A stretch of 64,000 bases of DNA from Streptacidiphilus sp. PB12-B1b (GCF_014084125.1 NZ_CP048405.1:7254001-7318000), one strand, 5' to 3'; positions 16,867 to 25,925 are shown, counted from the stretch's first letter. Numbers and translations: made by a program. Notes: generated by a model from the letters alone, not told the origin.

Positions 16867-17418
16867 ATGATGTCCGAACTCACCGAAGCCATGATCGTCA
16901 ACGGCACCGTGCTGGTCGCCGTGCTGCACAGCGACCTCGGCCGGCACAAGAAGGTCGGCGCCTTCCGCATCCTGCGGCCGCTGCTGATGGCGGGCGGCAT
17001 CGTCCCGCTGTTCCTGGAATCCCCGGTCACCCACGGCAGCGGCCTGGCCGTGGAGCTCGCCGGTGTCGCCGCCGGGCTGGTGGCGGGCCTGGCCGCCACC
17101 GCGCTGATGACCGTCCACCGCAGCCCGCAGACCGGCAAGCCGGTCAGCCGCACCGGAGCCGCCTACGCCCTGCTGTGGACGCTGGTGATCGGCGCCCGCG
17201 CGGCCTTCTCCTACGGCTCGGTCCACTGGTTCCCCACCCAGCTGGCGAGCTGGGCCGTCGCGCACCAGGTCAGCGCCGCCGCGATCACCGACGGGCTCAT
17301 CTTCATGGCCGTCGCCATGCTGCTCACCCGCACCATCGGCCTGGGCCTGCGCGCCGCCGCCCTGCCGCCCGCCACCGGATTCGGCAGCGCGCCGCGCGTC
17401 GCCGCCGCCCGGGTCTGA
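16867..17418 (+). CDS. Four- to five-TM hypothetical membrane protein
   Basis: 183 residues; ATG codons at 16867 and 16870 are both possible, with AGGGAG upstream. Hydrophobic segments include LLMAGGIVPLFLE, LAGVAAGLVAGLAATALM, AAYALLWTLVIGARAAF and LIFMAVAMLLTR. A cytosolic-type loop HSDLGRHKKVGAFRILRP follows the first helix. I recognise no named family with confidence; similar small membrane proteins are widespread in Streptomyces. It stands alone between the two-component system and the LCP gene. Confidence 0.65.
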   Translation: MMSELTEAMIVNGTVLVAVLHSDLGRHKKVGAFRILRPLLMAGGIVPLFLESPVTHGSGLAVELAGVAAGLVAGLAATALMTVHRSPQTGKPVSRTGAAYALLWTLVIGARAAFSYGSVHWFPTQLASWAVAHQVSAAAITDGLIFMAVAMLLTRTIGLGLRAAALPPATGFGSAPRVAAARV

Positions 17419-17566
17419 TCATGACCGGCCCGGACGGAACCATGAGCGACGCGTGAACGTCCCGCTCATAAATGACTGTCATATCGCGCCCGTCCGTTCA
17501 CTTCCGGACCTTCGGTCTCCGCCGCCAGGCGGGCGACGCGACGTGGCCGGGAACGCGGAGGGGCGC

Positions 17567-19330
17567 ATGAGCAGGCAACGATCGGCCGGAGAGGACGTCC
17601 CGGCCGACGCAGCGCCGACCGGGGACGCCGACGGCGGGGCCGCAGGCGCGGCCGACAGCGCAGCCGAGGGCGGGGCCGATGGCGGCGCCGATGGCGGAAC
17701 CGGCGGCGAGACCGTCCCGGACGACGGGCCGAGCGGCAGACGGCCCCGGCGCCGGAGAGCCCTGCGCATCCTGGCCCTGGCCACCGCCGTCGTGACCCTG
17801 GTCTGCGGCTCGGGGGCGTCGTATGTCTACTTCCACCTGCAGAGCAATATCAAGAGCGCGCCCCTCTTCACCGGCGACAACCGGGCGGCGGCGGTGGGCG
17901 TGGAGAAGCCGGACCCCCTCGGCCGGACCCCGCTCAACCTGCTGCTGATCGGATCCGACACCCGGGCCACCGCGGTCGACGCGGCGGACGGCGGCGACGC
18001 GGGCAGCGGCGCCAACGCGGATGTCGAGATGCTGGTGCACCTCTCGGCCGACCGCAGCAACATCACGGTGATCAGCATTCCCCGCGACACCGTCACGCAA
18101 CTGCCGTCCTGCGCGGGCGAGGCCACCGCGCAGATCACCAGCAGCCTGCAGTACGGGCCCGCCTGCACCGCCGAGGCCGTGCACAAGCTCACCGGCATCA
18201 CCGTGGACGACTACGCCATGGTCGATTTCGGCGGCGTGGTCAACATATCCAACGCCCTGGGCGGCGTGAATGTCTGCGTCAGCAGCAATATGTATGACGT
18301 CTACTCCGGGCTCAAGCTCACCGCAGGCACGCACACGCTGGAGGGCAAGGCGGCACTGCAGTTCCTCCGCACCCGGCACGCCTTCGGCAGCGGCAGCGAC
18401 AGCAGCGACCGCACCTCCGCGACCCACATCTTCTTCACCGACATGATCAACAAGCTGAAGGACTCCGACACCCTCAGCGATCCGATAGCCATGTACCGGA
18501 TCGCGGACGCGGCCACCAAGTCGCTGACCGTCAGCCCCGGCCTGGACAGCATCCCCAAACTGCTGAATCTGGTGGACGACCTGAACAAGGTGCCCACCGA
18601 CCGGATCACCTTCACCACCATGCAGAACGTCCCCTACGACGGCCCGAACATGGCCGAGTGGGGCGAGGACGTGTCCGAGGACACCAGCCAGGCGCCCGCC
18701 CTGTTCCGCTCGGTCATCAACGACCAGTCCCTCACCCCCGCCGCCCCCGCCCCGTCCGCCTCCGCAACGGCCACCGCATCCGCCTCCGCATCGGCCACCG
18801 CCACCGCCACGTCGTCCCCGACCGCAGCCCCCACGCCCACGCCCACCACCGCCCCCACCGCGCCGCCGCTGTCCTCGATCACCGTCACCGTCCGCAACGG
18901 CACCAGCGTCTCCGGGCGCGCCGACGCCATCGCCGCCGAACTGACCGGCGACGGCTTCAACCCCGCCACCGCCGGCTACCCCGACACCGCCGCGCCCGCC
19001 ACCACGACGCTCGACTACGGCCCCGGCGACGCCGCCCAGGCGCAGGAGACGGCCGCGATCCTCGGTCTGCCGTCCACCGCCCTGCACCGGACCGACGACA
19101 GCGGCCTGACCCTGGTCGTCGGCGGGGACTGGACCAGCGGCGACGCCTTCCCGCACTCCACCCCCTCGGCCGCCCCGCTGGACACCGCCGCCGCCCTCAG
19201 CGGCACCGCCCCGCAGACCGCCGACCAGGACAACCGCTGCGCCGTGGTCGGCACCCAGTACACCGAGCCGGGCCACACCCCCCAGTCGGAGTTCGCCGAC
19301 AACCCGGACGTCCCCAACTCCGCCCCCTGA
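17567..19330 (+). CDS. LytR-CpsA-Psr (LCP) family cell-wall glycopolymer ligase
   Basis: 587 residues from ATG 17567 (GGAGGGG upstream). The cytosolic N-terminus is Gly/Ala/Asp-rich, followed by one TM helix (about 66-88, LRILALATAVVTLVCGSG). The LCP catalytic domain spans about 121-318 with LLLIGSDTRA, NADVEMLVHL, ISIPRDTVTQLP and LQFLRTRHAFG. A Pro/Thr/Ala linker leads to a LytR_C domain (about 435-525, ITVTVRNGTSVSGRADAIAAEL). LCP enzymes transfer lipid-linked polymers such as teichoic acids or arabinogalactan to peptidoglycan on the outer membrane face. Its last 316 bp overlap the convergent DUF1772 reading frame on the other strand. Confidence 0.9.
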   Translation: MSRQRSAGEDVPADAAPTGDADGGAAGAADSAAEGGADGGADGGTGGETVPDDGPSGRRPRRRRALRILALATAVVTLVCGSGASYVYFHLQSNIKSAPLFTGDNRAAAVGVEKPDPLGRTPLNLLLIGSDTRATAVDAADGGDAGSGANADVEMLVHLSADRSNITVISIPRDTVTQLPSCAGEATAQITSSLQYGPACTAEAVHKLTGITVDDYAMVDFGGVVNISNALGGVNVCVSSNMYDVYSGLKLTAGTHTLEGKAALQFLRTRHAFGSGSDSSDRTSATHIFFTDMINKLKDSDTLSDPIAMYRIADAATKSLTVSPGLDSIPKLLNLVDDLNKVPTDRITFTTMQNVPYDGPNMAEWGEDVSEDTSQAPALFRSVINDQSLTPAAPAPSASATATASASASATATATSSPTAAPTPTPTTAPTAPPLSSITVTVRNGTSVSGRADAIAAELTGDGFNPATAGYPDTAAPATTTLDYGPGDAAQAQETAAILGLPSTALHRTDDSGLTLVVGGDWTSGDAFPHSTPSAAPLDTAAALSGTAPQTADQDNRCAVVGTQYTEPGHTPQSEFADNPDVPNSAP

Positions 19331-19803
19331 CCGCCGCAGGCCGGGCCGCCGCCCGGCTGGAGCAGGGCGACGACGAACAGTGCGAAGCCGCTCACGATGA
19401 CGCCCACCCGGACGTAGTGGTAACGGTCCCACCGCCCCACCTGCTGCTTCCAGTCCGCCGGCGCGCCCTCCAGGCTCCAGGTGGCGACCCGCGCGTTGAT
19501 GGGCACCAGCAGCAGGAGCGACATCACCACGCTCAGCACCAGCAGCGCCGCGCCCGCGGCGATCAGCGGGGCGCGCGCGTCGCCCCAGGCCAGCGCCGCC
19601 CACGCCGAGCCGAGTACGACCGAGCCGACGTACCAGAACGGCATGATCCGGCCGAGCACCCGGGCCCCGTCGCTGCGGGCGCCGAGCCCGCCGTCGTCCG
19701 GGAGCCGGTCCAGGATCGGATTGACGAACACCGCCACCGCGAACTCCACGCCCACCATCAGCCCGACCACGACGACCGTGACAGCGGCCAGTACGTCCTG
19801 CAT
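19015..19803 (-). CDS. DUF1772 (anthrone oxygenase-like) membrane protein with antisense extension
   Basis: From ATG 19803 the first 160 residues form a four-helix membrane protein of the DUF1772 type: VVVVGLMVGVEFAVAVFVNP, LSVVMSLLLLVPINARVATW, VGRWDRYHYVRVGVIVSGFALFVVALL. Family proteins are usually 150-165 residues long. Here no stop codon follows, and the frame runs another 100 residues antisense to the LCP gene. Either the C-terminus is truly extended or the natural stop was lost. It is divergent from a TetR gene with two operators between them, so TetR control is likely. Confidence 0.75.
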   Translation of the reverse strand: MQDVLAAVTVVVVGLMVGVEFAVAVFVNPILDRLPDDGGLGARSDGARVLGRIMPFWYVGSVVLGSAWAALAWGDARAPLIAAGAALLVLSVVMSLLLLVPINARVATWSLEGAPADWKQQVGRWDRYHYVRVGVIVSGFALFVVALLQPGGGPACGGQGAELGTSGLSANSDWGVWPGSVYWVPTTAQRLSWSAVCGAVPLRAAAVSSGAAEGVECGKASPLVQSPPTTRVRPLSSVRCRAVDGRPRIAAVSCAWAASPGP

Positions 19804-19824
19804 GTCCCCTCCCCGGGGTGATTT

Positions 19825-19888
19825 CTAGCACTGCTAGGTTATGAATCGATGCTAGACATACCGACGCTTGGTTGTCTAGCGGTGCTAG
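19825..19888. promoter_or_regulatory. Twin CTAGC-N3-GCTAG operators between DUF1772 and TetR genes
   Basis: CTAGCACTGCTAG (19825-19837) and CTAGCGGTGCTAG (19876-19888) share the dyad CTAGC-N3-GCTAG, with a further TGCTAGA half-site at about 19850. They fill the 94-bp gap between divergent starts and are the expected binding sites of the adjacent TetR protein. Confidence 0.75.
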
Positions 19889-19897
19889 CATCGCCGC

Positions 19898-20503
19898 ATG
19901 CCGGTACACGAGCGCAAGGAACGCGAGCGGGCCAACCGCCACAGGCTGATCGTCTCCACGGCCCGCGAGCTCGCCGAGGCCCACGGCTGGGACGCGGTCA
20001 CCACCCGCCGACTGGCCGAGCGGATCGAGTACAGCCAGCCCGTGCTCTACAGCCACTTCCGGGGCAAGAACGAGATCGTGGCAGCGGTCGCCCTGGAGGG
20101 CTTCACCGAGCTGGCGGCCGCCCTGCGCGCCGCCGCCCCGCAGGGCGCGGCCGACCGGCAGGCGGTCATCGCCCTGGCCCGCGCCTACACCGACTTCGCC
20201 GCAGCCAATCCGGCCCTGTACGACGCCATGTTCAGCCTCGACAACGGCCTGGCCTTCGCCGACGAAGCCACCCCGGCCCCCCTCCGCGAAGGTTTCCAGG
20301 CCCTGCTCGACCCCCTCGCCGACCACGCCCACCCGAACGACCCGGGCCTGTTCGCCGAAACCTTCTGGGCCGCCCTGCACGGCCTGGCCACCCTCACCCG
20401 GGCCGGCCGGCTCCCCGTCGCCCGGACCCCGACCGGCTCGCCCTCCTGGCCGACCGCTTCCTCCCCGGGGCCTGACCCGGCCCCGCTCGACGGTCCGGCC
20501 TGA
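19898..20503 (+). CDS. TetR-family regulator, C-terminus possibly frameshifted
   Basis: 201 residues. The TetR HTH is at 15-60: RLIVSTARELAEAHGWDAVTTRRLAERIEY with the recognition helix SQPVLYSHFRGK. The ligand domain contains ALARAYTDFAAANPALYDAMF and FWAALHGLATLTRAGRLP. After about residue 175 the frame becomes Ser/Pro-rich (TGSPSWPTASSPGPDP). The other plus frame over the same bases reads DPDRLALLADRFLPGA and stops at 20475, a normal TetR ending. An indel near 20410-20430 is the likely explanation. It represses itself and the divergent DUF1772 gene through the CTAGC operators. Confidence 0.8.
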   Translation: MPVHERKERERANRHRLIVSTARELAEAHGWDAVTTRRLAERIEYSQPVLYSHFRGKNEIVAAVALEGFTELAAALRAAAPQGAADRQAVIALARAYTDFAAANPALYDAMFSLDNGLAFADEATPAPLREGFQALLDPLADHAHPNDPGLFAETFWAALHGLATLTRAGRLPVARTPTGSPSWPTASSPGPDPAPLDGPA

Positions 20504-20620
20504 GTGATCGTCACATACTCCCTGATCCGGCATGGTTGCGGTTCCCGGCCGCCCGTCGCCGGTGGACACAAGGCCGCAGCCGCGGCGATCGGCGCCAGGC
20601 GTCCGATCCGTCGCGGAGCC

Positions 20621-20669
20621 TTGACATGTCCGAATCCCTGCCCTAAACCTCTGTCTAGAGAGCGCTCTC
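20621..20669 (+). promoter_or_regulatory. Strong promoter with LacI-type operator for the GH3 gene
   Basis: TTGACA (20621-20626), a 17-bp spacer and TAAACC (20644-20649) form a near-consensus promoter. Immediately downstream is the perfect palindrome GAGAGCGCTCTC (20658-20669), the style of CebR/LacI-family operators such as TGGGAGCGCTCCCA. Its position at about +1 to +12 would block initiation when bound. The leader to the start codon is about 260 bases with no other recognised element. Confidence 0.75.
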
Positions 20670-20929
20670 CCAGGGTGGCGGGACGACATTCGGCGCGCTG
20701 AACCGCCTTTGTGCGGCAATTCGTTTCGTCATGCCCTGCCGCCGCCACCGCACCACCGACACGCCGCTGCGGACATCCGCGGATCCGGTCTGCGTCAGCC
20801 GCCCCGGCCGAGCCGGGGGCGCAGGTGCGAGCCGTTCGCGGACGTCTGCGGGCAGACTCCGGCCCCGGCCGGGCAGGTCGGCCCGCCGATCCACGGACCC
20901 ACCCAGATCAGGCAACTGAAGGGACAGCA

Positions 20930-23900
20930 ATGCGACCTCTCCCCCACCTGCGGCCGACCGCGCCCGTGCGCGGCAGACCGCGTCCGCGCCGCCGCCGGCC
21001 CACGTTACGCGCGCTGCTCGCGGTCGCGGCCCTGTGCGCCGTGTCGCTGGTCGGTGTGCGCACCACCGCCTACGCCGCCGGCTCCGCTCCCTTCGGCGGC
21101 ACCGCCGCCGCCGTTCCCGGCACGGTCCAGGCGGCGAACTACGACACCGGCGGCCAGGGCGTCGCGTACAACGTCACGTCCACCAACGGGTCCGCCAACA
21201 GCTACCGCTCGGACGGCATCGACCTCGAGACCACCGCCGACACCCAGGGCACCGGCGCGGCCGGCGGCACGTACGACATGGGGTGGATCACCGCAGGCCA
21301 GTGGTTCAAGTACACCGTCAACGTCGCCACCGCCGGGATCTACACGGCCAGCTTCCGGCTGTCCTCGCCGTACGGGATCACCGACGCCCTGCACATCGCC
21401 AACGCCTCGGGCACCAACCTCAGCGGCTCCGTCGCCGTCCCCAACACCGGCGGATACGAGACCTGGACCACGGTCGCGGCGAGCGTCACGCTGCCCGCAG
21501 GTGTGCAGACGCTGACCATCGACCAGGACTCCAACGGCTGGAACTTCCACAACGTGGCCTTCGCCCTGAGCTCGGGCGGCGGAGGCGGCGGGGGCGGCGG
21601 CTCCAGCGGCGACCAGCCCTTCGGCGGTACTCCGGCGGCCGTCCCGGGCACGGTCCAGGTGGCCAACTACGACACCGGCGGCCAGGGCACGGCGTACAAC
21701 GTCACCTCCGCCAACGGGACGGCCGACAGTTACCGCTCGGACGGCGTCGACCTCGAGACCACCGCGGACACCCAGGACTCCGGGGTGGCCGGCGGCGCCT
21801 ACGACATGGGCTGGACCACGCCGGGGCAGTGGTTCAAGTACACCGTCAACGTCGCCACCGCCGGCGTCTACACCGCCAGCTTCCGCGTCTCCTCGCCGTA
21901 CGGGATCAGCGACGCCCTGCACATCGCCAACGCCTCGGGCACCAACCTCAGCGGCTCCGTCGCCGTCCCCAACACCGGCGGATACGAGACCTGGGCCACC
22001 GTGACCGCCAGCGTCACGCTGCCGGCCGGCGTGCAGACGCTGACCCTGGACCAGGACTCCAACGGCTGGAACTTCCACTATCTGGCCTTCACCCAGGGAT
22101 CGGGCGGCGGCGGAGGAGGCGGCGGGGGCGGCGGTTCCGGCCCCACCGAGTACTGCGGCACCCAGGACCTCGCCCTGGACCAGCCGACCACGGCCTCCTC
22201 GACCCAGGACGCCACCGACTACCCGGCGGCCGACGCCACCGACGGCGACCCCGGCAGCCGCTGGTCCAGCGCGGCCGGCGACCCGCAGTGGCTGGACGTC
22301 GACCTCGGCTCCCCGCAGCAGATCTGCAGCGTGGGCATCCTCTGGGAGGCCGCGTACGCCACGGCGTTCCAGATCCAGGTGTCCAACGACAACGCGACCT
22401 GGACCACGATCTACTCCACGACGACCGGCACCGGCGGCAACCAGACGTTCACCGCCTCCGTGACCGACCGCTACATCCGCATGTACGGCACGGCGCGGGG
22501 AACCCAGTTCGGCTACTCGATCTTCGAGTTCGACGTCTACGGCCTGACCACCACCGCGCCGGTCACCGGCGGCAACGGCAACGGCGGCAACGGCGTCTGC
22601 CCGTGGGTCGGCTCCACCGCCCCGGTCGCCCAGCGCGTCCAGCAGGTGCTCAACACCATGGACCAGTCGGAGGAGGCCAGCCTGCTCTCCGGAGACGGCG
22701 CCTCGTCCTACATCGGCCAGGTGCCCGGCGTTCCCAACCTGTGCATCCCGCCGGACAACATGGAGGACGGCCCGTCCGGGGTCGGCGACGGCAACGGCGG
22801 CGTGACGGCCTTCCCCGACGGCGAGAACGCCGCCGCGACCTGGGATCCGGCGCTGATCAAGCAGGAGGGCGCGGCCAAGGGCGCCGAGTTCGCCGGCAAG
22901 GGCGTGAACATCTCCCTCGGCCCGACCACCAACCTGGTGCGCGACCCGCGCTGGGGCCGGACCTACGAGACGTACGGCGAGGACCCGTACCTGGCCGGCC
23001 AGATCACCTCGGCCGAGGTGGACGGCCTGCAGAGCCAGGGCGTGATGGCCATGGTCAAGCACGCCGCCGCCTACGACCAGGAGCAGTATCCGAACGGCGG
23101 CGACAACGAGACGGTCGGCCAGCAGGCGCTCGAGGAGCTCTACCTGGCGCCGTTCCAGGCCGCCATCAACCAGTCCGCTCCGGCCTCGGTGATGTGCTCG
23201 TACGCCGTGGTCAACGGCGCCCCCTCCTGCGCCAACGCCGACCTGCTGCAGGACGGACTGGACGAGCAGGCCGACTACGGCGGCTTCGTCGCCTCCGACT
23301 GGGGCGCCGCCGGCTCCGCCGTCGCGGACGCCGAGGGCGGCATGGACATCGCCATGCCGTTCTCCGACGCGAGCGACATCACCGCCGCGCTCACGGCCGG
23401 GACGCTGAGCCAGGCGACCGTCAACGCGATCGTCGCCCGGATCCTGACCCAGATGTTCGCCTTCGGCCTGTTCGACAACCCGCAGAGCGGCTCCCTCTCC
23501 GCCACCGTCACCACCGCGGCGCACCAGCAGACGGCGCTGCAGCTCGGCGAGGAGGGCACGGTCATGCTGAAGAACAACGGCCTGCTGCCGCTCAACCCGA
23601 ACGCCACCGGTTCCATCGCGGTGATCGGCACCGACGGCGGCGCCGCGGTCGAGATCGCCGGCGGCGGCAGCGGCGGGGTCGACAGCTCGAACGCGGTCTG
23701 GCCGCTGACCGGCATCCAGAACGCGGTCGGGCCGAACACCAAGGTCACCTACACCGCGGGCGACGACAACGGCACCACCGACATCCCGCAGGCGGTCGCC
23801 GCGGCCCAGGCCGCCACCGACGCGATCGTCTACGTCAGCGCCCCGGAGGGCGAGGAGAGCGACCTGAAGACGCTCGACCTGTCCAGCGCGGACGAGACGA

Positions 23901-24970
23901 TGATCGCGGACGTGGCGGCGGTGAATCCCAACACCATCGTGGTCATCAACAGCGGTTCGCCGGTGGTCATGCCGTGGCTGAACTCGGTCGCCGGGGTGTT
24001 CGAGAACTGGTACGGCGGCCAGGAGACCGGCGCCGCCACGGCCGCGCTGATCTTCGGCACCGCCGACCCGTCCGGCAAGCTGCCGGTCACCTTCCCGAGC
24101 AGCCTGAGCCAGGTCCCGGCGCAGACCACCGCGCAGTGGCCGGGCACCTCGACCGGGACGGTCTACAGCGAGGGCGTGGACATCGGCTACCGCTGGTACC
24201 AGTCCCAGAACATCACCCCCGCCTTCCCGTTCGGCTTCGGCCTGTCCTACACGAAATTCTCCTTCTCCAACCTCAACGTCGGCGCCTTCAACGCCAACGG
24301 CACGGCCACGGCGACCGCGACGGTCACCAACACCGGGTCCGTGGCCGGCGCGGACGTGGCCCAGCTGTACGTCGGCGACCCGGCAGCCAGCCAGGACCCG
24401 CCGGAGCAGCTGAGGGGCTTCCAGCGGGTCACGCTCACCCCCGGGCAGAGCGCGACGGTCAGCTTCCCGCTGACCATCCACGACCTGGCGGCCTGGTCGC
24501 CGACCGACAACCAGTGGGAGGCCCACGCGGGCACGTACTCGATCAAGGTCGGGGACGCGTCCAACAACCTGCCGCTGACCGGCTCCACCAGCCTGGCCCA
24601 GACCCTGACCGGGCAGATCGCCGCCGGCGCCTCCGGCGCGGGCGTCTCCCTGGCCAACACCGCCGTCAGCGCCAACGTCACCGCCAACTCCGGGGTGCCG
24701 GGCGCCGAGACGGTCGGCGTGGTCAACCCCTTCGGCTACAGCAGCCCGAAGGGCGCGGCGGTCTCCTTCGCCATGCAGGCCGTGGACTCCAACACCTCGC
24801 AGTCCCTCACCTACACCGCGACCGGCCTGCCGCCGGGCATCACGATCGCCTCCAACGGCACCGTCTCCGGCTCCAGCACCGCCCTCGGCACCTACACCGT
24901 CACCGTCACCGCCACCGACCCGAAGGGAGTCTCCGGCACAGCCACCTTCATCTGGTCCGTCGTCCAGTAA
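20930..24970 (+). CDS. Secreted multidomain GH3 glycosidase (two CBM6-like, F5/8C, GH3, Fn3, Ig-like)
   Basis: 1346 residues from ATG 20930 (GAAGGGA upstream). An Arg-rich signal peptide (RGRPRPRRRRP, cleavage near AYA-AGS) precedes two tandem CBM6-like modules (about 52-215 and 230-390). A discoidin/F5-8 type C module (about 410-545) follows. Then come the GH3 N domain with WGRTYETYGEDPYL and KHAAAYDQE and the nucleophile Asp in VASDWGA (about 787), the GH3 C domain (about 877-1090), an Fn3-like domain and a C-terminal Ig-like repeat. Gly-rich linkers join the modules. It probably releases glucose or xylose from plant beta-glucans outside the cell. A LacI-type operator at its promoter implies oligosaccharide induction. 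Confidence 0.9.
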   Translation: MRPLPHLRPTAPVRGRPRPRRRRPTLRALLAVAALCAVSLVGVRTTAYAAGSAPFGGTAAAVPGTVQAANYDTGGQGVAYNVTSTNGSANSYRSDGIDLETTADTQGTGAAGGTYDMGWITAGQWFKYTVNVATAGIYTASFRLSSPYGITDALHIANASGTNLSGSVAVPNTGGYETWTTVAASVTLPAGVQTLTIDQDSNGWNFHNVAFALSSGGGGGGGGGSSGDQPFGGTPAAVPGTVQVANYDTGGQGTAYNVTSANGTADSYRSDGVDLETTADTQDSGVAGGAYDMGWTTPGQWFKYTVNVATAGVYTASFRVSSPYGISDALHIANASGTNLSGSVAVPNTGGYETWATVTASVTLPAGVQTLTLDQDSNGWNFHYLAFTQGSGGGGGGGGGGGSGPTEYCGTQDLALDQPTTASSTQDATDYPAADATDGDPGSRWSSAAGDPQWLDVDLGSPQQICSVGILWEAAYATAFQIQVSNDNATWTTIYSTTTGTGGNQTFTASVTDRYIRMYGTARGTQFGYSIFEFDVYGLTTTAPVTGGNGNGGNGVCPWVGSTAPVAQRVQQVLNTMDQSEEASLLSGDGASSYIGQVPGVPNLCIPPDNMEDGPSGVGDGNGGVTAFPDGENAAATWDPALIKQEGAAKGAEFAGKGVNISLGPTTNLVRDPRWGRTYETYGEDPYLAGQITSAEVDGLQSQGVMAMVKHAAAYDQEQYPNGGDNETVGQQALEELYLAPFQAAINQSAPASVMCSYAVVNGAPSCANADLLQDGLDEQADYGGFVASDWGAAGSAVADAEGGMDIAMPFSDASDITAALTAGTLSQATVNAIVARILTQMFAFGLFDNPQSGSLSATVTTAAHQQTALQLGEEGTVMLKNNGLLPLNPNATGSIAVIGTDGGAAVEIAGGGSGGVDSSNAVWPLTGIQNAVGPNTKVTYTAGDDNGTTDIPQAVAAAQAATDAIVYVSAPEGEESDLKTLDLSSADETMIADVAAVNPNTIVVINSGSPVVMPWLNSVAGVFENWYGGQETGAATAALIFGTADPSGKLPVTFPSSLSQVPAQTTAQWPGTSTGTVYSEGVDIGYRWYQSQNITPAFPFGFGLSYTKFSFSNLNVGAFNANGTATATATVTNTGSVAGADVAQLYVGDPAASQDPPEQLRGFQRVTLTPGQSATVSFPLTIHDLAAWSPTDNQWEAHAGTYSIKVGDASNNLPLTGSTSLAQTLTGQIAAGASGAGVSLANTAVSANVTANSGVPGAETVGVVNPFGYSSPKGAAVSFAMQAVDSNTSQSLTYTATGLPPGITIASNGTVSGSSTALGTYTVTVTATDPKGVSGTATFIWSVVQ
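21088..22098 (+). repeat. Tandem duplication of the CBM6-like module
   Basis: Two copies about 528 bp (176 codons) apart encode the two CBM modules of the GH3 protein. An 84-bp stretch (21383-21466 against 21911-21994) is identical at the DNA level, synonymous positions included, which points to recent duplication or gene conversion. Confidence 0.85.
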
Positions 24971-24975
24971 CCCCA

Positions 24976-25013
24976 CCGGCTGGCCCCGCCACCCCGGTGG
25001 CGGGGCCAGCCGG
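24976..25013 (+). terminator. Terminator after the GH3 gene
   Basis: CCGGCTGGCCCCGCCACC (24976-24993) pairs perfectly with GGTGGCGGGGCCAGCCGG (24996-25013), seven bases after the stop codon. Confidence 0.85.
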
Positions 25014-25205
25014 CGTTTCGGCGGCCCACCTGCGCCGGTTCGGGGAGCGCCTCCGGCGTCCGGGGCCGATGCCGAGCCGCCGCGCGGCCGGGCATCGTCC
25101 GAGGGCAGCCGGCACGTGCTCCCCAGCGGGCCGGGTGCCCTGCGGAGCGGCCGGGCGGCGCCGTCGCTACGATCCCTTCTGCGATCAACATCAACAGGGG
25201 GCATT

Positions 25206-25778
25206 GTGAAGAAAAACCTGCGCCGCATGCTGGGACTGGCTGCTGCGGCGGCACTCCTCGGCTTCGTTCCCGGCGGGACCGCCACCGCCTCGGCCGCGTC
25301 CGCGCCCGGCCCGGTCGGAGCGCTGTACAGCAGCACCGTCGGCGTCCCCGGCTCGGTCCGCGCCGGAACCACGGTCTCCCTGCACACCTGGTACATGGAG
25401 CGGTCGCGGTACTCCATGGCGGCCACCGACTTCCTCGTGTCGGTGTGGAGCGGGCAGACAGCGAGCGAGAAGGGCCTCTCCGTGAGCTGGCTCAATCCGC
25501 TGACGCACCGCTGGCAGGCCGTGGGAAGGACGGGGTACTCCGACTTCGGGCTCTCCCTGGACTCGGCGCCCACCCATCTGACGCTCGCCCCGGGCCGGTG
25601 GGCCCGGATCGACTTCCGCATCACCTTCGGCGCCTCGACCCGTCCGGGGACCTGGCACGTGGAGCCCAACGTTCCCAACGGCTTCGTCCTGCTCGACGCG
25701 TACGGCAGGCCCGTCCTGAACCCGGGCTACCTCTCGGTCGCCCACAAGCAGGACTTCACCGTCACCGTGCACCGCTGA
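25206..25778 (+). CDS. Small secreted protein of unknown function
   Basis: 190 residues from GTG 25206 (AGGGGG upstream). A signal peptide MKKNLRRMLGLAAAAALLGF ends near TASA-ASA. The mature part is a predicted beta-rich domain with VRAGTTVSLHTWYMERSRYS, GLSVSWLNPLTHRWQAVG, RWARIDFRITFGASTRPG and FTVTVHR, resembling the signal-peptide plus beta-sandwich proteins common in Streptomyces. No catalytic motif and no cysteine are visible. It is a single-gene unit with its own terminator. I do not recognise a family. Confidence 0.75.
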   Translation: MKKNLRRMLGLAAAAALLGFVPGGTATASAASAPGPVGALYSSTVGVPGSVRAGTTVSLHTWYMERSRYSMAATDFLVSVWSGQTASEKGLSVSWLNPLTHRWQAVGRTGYSDFGLSLDSAPTHLTLAPGRWARIDFRITFGASTRPGTWHVEPNVPNGFVLLDAYGRPVLNPGYLSVAHKQDFTVTVHR

Positions 25779-25804
25779 CTCCCAGCGCTACCAGGCTGGT
25801 TGTC

Positions 25805-25845
25805 GTCAGGGATCAGGGCTGGAGGCCCCGGCCCCGATCCCTGAC
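25805..25845 (+). terminator. Terminator after the small secreted protein gene
   Basis: GTCAGGGATC (25805-25814) pairs with GATCCCTGAC (25836-25845), with an inner GGGCTGGAGGCCCC segment able to fold further. Confidence 0.75.
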
Positions 25846-25925
25846 GCGCCGCGGCCGCTCGATGCCTGGTCACGAGAGGGAGAGGGGTTCGCCCGGTGAA
25901 GCCTTGAACGGCGACGAACCGGCAC

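Noticed and set aside
17498-20719. About 1070-codon minus-strand open frame across the LCP gene and TetR gene
   Set aside because: Low-complexity Gly/Arg/Val sequence; the opposite strand encodes recognisable LCP and TetR proteins.
21005-25678. 1500-codon minus-strand open frame opposite the GH3 gene
   Set aside because: No domains or signal; the GH3 reading on the plus strand has all catalytic motifs.
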